A stretch of 8,146 nucleotides of DNA, taken from positions 1 through 8,146 of the forward strand of contig CAZCAI010000183.1 of assembly GCA_964496595.1 (NCBI GenBank), written 5' to 3'. The notes under the pieces are model-generated. The model saw nothing but the letters and a program-made list of their open reading frames with translations. It was not told the DNA's origin and made no database searches. The stretch comes from JAAAOZ01 sp964496595. GTDB taxonomy: Bacteria; Chloroflexota; Anaerolineae; B4-G1; SLSP01. Below, in pieces: positions 6,801 through 8,146 of the stretch; position 1 is the stretch's first letter; each line of letters begins with the position of its first letter. The position numbers were made by a program, and so were the translations under genes.

Positions 6801-7267
6801 GGTCGGCGCTGGCGCAGATCGATGCGTCGGAGGCCGTGGCCCGTCTCAACGCCGGGGAACCGCTCGCATTGACCTTGCAGGACGGCACGGAGGTCGAATT
6901 GGCGCCCGATGAGGTCCTGGTGCGCACGCAGCCCCGCGAAGGCTTCGGCGTCGCCGGGGAAGGGGGGATGGTCATCGCGTTGGATACGGAGATCACGCCG
7001 GAGTTGGCGCGCGAGGGCCTGGCCCGCGAGATCGTGCGCCGCGTGCAGGAGATGCGCAAGCGCGCCGACTACGACCTGACCGACCATATCGTCGTGCGGT
7101 ATCGCGCCGAGGGCGCGCTCTCGGAGGCGATTGCGGACTTCGAGGATGAGATCGCCGGCGAGGTATTGGCCCAGCGCGTCGAATCTGTGGCAGAGCCCAC
7201 GGGCGACGAGGTGCTGGAGGATACCATCGAAGGTTATGAGCTGGTGTTAGCGGTGGAGCGCTGCTAA
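3845..7267 (+). CDS. ileS: isoleucyl-tRNA synthetase, type 2-like with GXHH motif
   Basis: Cytosolic class I enzyme charging tRNA-Ile, 1140 aa, a length typical of the long type 2 (eukaryote-like) IleRS. The Rossmann catalytic core starts with TANNPMGVHHAWG: the HIGH signature is replaced by G55-V56-H57-H58. The CP1 editing domain (about 185-430) contains WTTTPWTL (270-277) and GTGIVHIAPGCGAED with Asp378, the conserved editing aspartate. Four cysteine pairs, C228/C231 with C441/C444 and C529/C534 with C574/C577, look like two zinc sites. WMISKKRFWG stands where most have WliSRQRyWG. The second signature is EMHKS (664-668) instead of KMSKS, keeping Lys667. An anticodon-binding helical domain and a long C-terminal region follow. 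The frame also opens at a TTG at 3830, but the ATG at 3845 has GGGAGAG at the right distance. The Ile T-box upstream supports the specificity; ValRS or LeuRS are less likely. The gene stands alone in its transcript. Confidence 0.93.
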   Translation: MFKSVENQVDFIALEHEILKFWQETRAFRRLNELRAGAPTWSFIDGPITANNPMGVHHAWGRSYKDLWQRFWAMRGHRERYQNGFDCQGLWVEVEVEKEKGFKSKQEIEAYGLAQFVRECKARVLRQAARQTEQSIRLGYWMDWNDPDVLRDLADKLLEDPQQEITVAGVAGPVTGPVEQVVGKLGMAELGGSYFTFATENNFTIWTFLKKVWKKGWLYHGHDVMPWCPRCETGLSQHEIVTDGYQQLTHEAPVVRFPLRGREREALLVWTTTPWTLTSNVAAAVGPELTYIKVAAEDGWTYYVAEGAREVLQGKYEVVARLKGEEMVGWTYDGPFDALPAVMDLEIPARHRVIPWEEVGEEEGTGIVHIAPGCGAEDFELGQEYDLPALAPLDAAGIFLSGFDWLTDRHVHEVAPDIFENLEEKGLLYRVDPFTHRYPVCWRCATPLVFRLVDEWFINMGQLYDKPRAEVTDEEKANSLRYQIMDVVDEITWIPEFGYDREMDWLRNMHDWMISKKRFWGLALPIWVCDDPDCDHYEVIGGGEELQERAIAGWETLEGHTPHRPYVDAVKIACPACGGEMTRVEDVGNPWLDAGSVAYSTLRYRTDRDYWATWFPADWISESFPGQFRNWFYSLITMSTVFENRPPTKRVHGYSTLLDEAGREMHKSWGNAIWFDDAAEKMGVDTMRWMYLNQKLDQDLLFGYNKADETRRRFIIPLWNIYAFLVTYARIDEWTPDEQLLAKLASAEQPAHLDAPWTDAAQPTVLDAWIIARLRETIAAMEAGYESYIAVKIAHPAEAFLDDLSNWYVRRSRRRFWAARGADAGADANKIAAYETLYTVLVTFIKLLAPVMPFIPEVMYQNLVRAVDEEALLSVHHCLWPTAEPLTDEEATLCEAMAAVRQAATLGHSVRASNQLKVRQPLARALIATDPRRQAELRQLLDLLADELNVKEIEFVAGEGELVAYQLLPVNRVLGPKYGQQFPMVRSALAQIDASEAVARLNAGEPLALTLQDGTEVELAPDEVLVRTQPREGFGVAGEGGMVIALDTEITPELAREGLAREIVRRVQEMRKRADYDLTDHIVVRYRAEGALSEAIADFEDEIAGEVLAQRVESVAEPTGDEVLEDTIEGYELVLAVERC

Positions 7268-7296
7268 CAGCGACAATTAACCATCGTCGATTAAGA

Positions 7297-7334
7297 ACGC
7301 AAACGCGGGGCCGATCTTCGGCCCCGCGTTGTTA
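7297..7334. repeat. palindromic repeat element, copy 1
   Basis: A 38-nt element centred on a perfect hairpin. It matches the sequence at 7767-7803 at about 35 of 38 positions (two substitutions and one indel), including bases outside the stem (ACGCA before it and GTTA after it). Identity outside the hairpin suggests a duplicated element rather than chance similarity of terminators. Confidence 0.7.
7302..7330. terminator. bidirectional hairpin terminator between ileS and the converging small gene
   Basis: A perfect 13-bp GC-rich stem (AACGCGGGGCCGA at 7302-7314, complement at 7318-7330) with a 3-nt loop lies 34 nt after the ileS stop and 39 nt after the stop of the converging minus-strand gene. 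The T-tracts are imperfect on both sides (TTGTTAG on plus, TTTGCGTTCTT on minus), but stem strength and position support termination for both genes. Confidence 0.65.
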
Positions 7335-7369
7335 GACTGGATCAGTGTTCGTATTGCTGGAAGTAATGC

Positions 7370-7660
7370 TCAATCCGCAAAGCGAATCTCCTGCAAAGTC
7401 TCGACCTTTTCGCGCAGGCGAGCCAGCATGCGATATTCGCCCATCCACTCAACAAAAGCTAACGTTTCTGCTAACTCGTCGTTTTCGTAGCGCCGAATGA
7501 ACTCTGCTGAGGAGAAGCCGTACTCCTGTTCAAATGTCCGTAAACGCTCCTCGGTGCGCTCGATGCCGGCGAGCAGAAGCTGTAATTGATTTTCAATCGC
7601 GGCTTCTACCAGCGGGCGCAAGGGACGCTGACCAGTTGAGGTTAAAGTAAGGACTGTCAT
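7370..7660 (-). CDS. small charged protein of unknown function, possible antitoxin-like
   Basis: A 96-residue soluble protein from the chosen start; I cannot name its family. A short beta-like start (TVLTLTSTGQ) is followed by a long, charged, mostly helical body: helix about 17-46 rich in Leu, Glu and Arg, a break at EYGFSSAEF, then RRYENDELAETLAFVEWMGEYRML and a final basic-acidic helix. The pattern of SSaEFirRYe, then acidic residues, then a FVEW.GEY motif resembles small helical proteins often found beside toxin genes in cyanobacteria and Chloroflexota. That likeness is from memory and weak, and no partner gene lies on the same strand here. Two ATGs are adjacent (7663 and 7660); AGGAGG sits only 2 nt from the first and 5 nt from the second, so I start at 7660. 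It has its own promoter and converges on ileS. Confidence 0.75.
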   Translation of the reverse strand: MTVLTLTSTGQRPLRPLVEAAIENQLQLLLAGIERTEERLRTFEQEYGFSSAEFIRRYENDELAETLAFVEWMGEYRMLARLREKVETLQEIRFAD

Positions 7661-7695
7661 CATAGCCTCCTGCTGCCTGGGTTACTGTTGATTAA

Positions 7696-7724
7696 AGTAT
7701 AGCGCATGGTGAACGTGGAAGCAA
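7696..7724 (-). promoter_or_regulatory. promoter of the 96-residue gene
   Basis: On the minus strand: -35 TTGCTT (7724-7719), a 17-nt spacer and -10 TATACT (7701-7696). The predicted start near 7689 gives a leader of about 28 nt containing the AGGAGG ribosome site. Confidence 0.5.
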
Positions 7725-7766
7725 CATGGATATGGCGCCGATTGTTGAGGGGATTTGGGCCGGTAG

Positions 7767-7803
7767 ACGCAAACGCGGGACCGATTTCGGCCCCGCGTCG
7801 TTA
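7767..7803. repeat. palindromic repeat element, copy 2
   Basis: A 37-nt second copy of the element at 7297-7334. The stem ACGCGGGACCGA (7773-7784) pairs with TCGGCCCCGCGT (7787-7798) with one A-C mismatch at 7780. It lies between two divergent genes and outside both predicted transcripts (upstream of both -35 boxes), so it has no obvious gene to terminate. The rest of 7664-7899 holds only the two promoters. Confidence 0.65.
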
Positions 7804-7829
7804 TTTCACTGGGACGTGCGGGAAATAGG

Positions 7830-7858
7830 TTGCTAGCTACATCAATAGTCAGTATAAT
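7830..7858 (+). promoter_or_regulatory. promoter of the nuclease-like ORF
   Basis: -35 TTGCTA (7830-7835), a 17-nt spacer and a consensus -10 TATAAT (7853-7858). Predicted start near 7865, leaving a leader of about 35 nt to the ATG at 7900. Confidence 0.6.
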
Positions 7859-7899
7859 AGGAGTATAGTTCTAAAATCGTACAGCAAAAGGTACTTGGA

Positions 7900-8115
7900 A
7901 TGACCAACTTTGGCAAACGTTGGACGGTTCAAGATCGATATGGCAATTCAATCTATTTGACCCAGGAGCGATGGCTACATATCATCGCTGAAACCAACCA
8001 TCCCGAGATGGAGACTTATGAAGAATACTTGAAAACGACTCTCAAAAGAGGACAAAGAAGACAAGAGCCGCTAAATCCCCGCAAATATCGTTGGCTCATG
8101 TGGGGAATTGGGTGA
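7900..8115 (+). CDS. short nuclease-domain-like protein, probably C-terminally truncated
   Basis: A 71-residue ORF. Residues 8-66 (VQDRYGNSIYLTQERW, HII, NHPEM, YEEYLKTTLKRG, then PLNPRKY) resemble the start of small proteins assigned to the phage Barnase-EndoU-ColicinE5/D-RelE-like (PBECR) nuclease group, which are often toxins of mobile or defence loci. That resemblance is from memory. Such proteins, as I recall them, continue after the KY with another strand-rich 30-40 residues; here the likeness ends at Tyr65-Arg66 and the ORF stops after WLMWGIG. The two other forward frames do not obviously restore it, so a deletion or recombination breakpoint near 8095 seems more likely than a single frameshift. 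It has a good promoter and a weak ribosome site (AAAGG about 9 nt before the ATG). Base composition is more AT-rich than ileS and the isoprenoid genes, suggesting separate origin. It could be a relic rather than a working gene. Confidence 0.55.
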   Translation: MTNFGKRWTVQDRYGNSIYLTQERWLHIIAETNHPEMETYEEYLKTTLKRGQRRQEPLNPRKYRWLMWGIG

Positions 8116-8146
8116 AAGATTGCGGATGAATTTGGCTCGGGAGGGC

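Noticed and set aside
8126..8146. Possible new gene starting with ATG at the right edge
   Set aside because: Only seven codons are visible and no ribosome site precedes it.

Overview
The window looks like a chromosomal segment from a GC-rich bacterium, most probably a member of the Chloroflexota. The evidence is a mevalonate kinase gene next to an isopentenyl phosphate kinase gene, a pairing characteristic of the alternative mevalonate route known in archaea and in Chloroflexota such as Roseiflexus, together with T-box control of an isoleucyl-tRNA synthetase, a bacterial Gram-positive/Chloroflexota style of regulation. The taxonomic call is inference; no rRNA or other marker is present.

Positions 1-2804 (minus strand): a compact isoprenoid operon read right to left. 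A good extended -10 promoter (2777-2804) drives a UbiA-superfamily membrane prenyltransferase resembling decaprenyl-phosphate phosphoribosyltransferase (1874-2749). Mevalonate kinase (893-1855) and isopentenyl phosphate kinase (100-900) follow with very short spacing and an 8-bp overlap. The two kinases make mevalonate 5-phosphate and, after a decarboxylation step not encoded here, isopentenyl diphosphate. The prenyltransferase would use a polyprenyl phosphate built from that product.

Positions 2805-3060: non-coding, with an imperfect inverted repeat around a small nested hairpin. Positions 3043-3355: a promoter and an 81-residue, very hydrophobic membrane protein of unknown function.

Positions 3381-7330: an ileS transcription unit. 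A promoter is followed by a complete T-box leader with the 14-nt T-box and a strong terminator. The gene encodes a 1140-residue IleRS whose class I signature motifs are unusual: GVHH in place of HIGH and EMHKS in place of KMSKS. GXHH-type IleRS2 enzymes are known for extreme mupirocin resistance. This is the most notable item in the window.

Positions 7297-8146: an accessory stretch. Two near-identical 37-38 nt palindromic elements flank a 96-97 residue unknown protein on the minus strand. A short plus-strand ORF with its own promoter resembles the N-terminal part of small RelE/EndoU-like nuclease-domain proteins and seems to lack its C-terminal half. These two divergent small genes have a toxin-antitoxin flavour, but I cannot assign them firmly.
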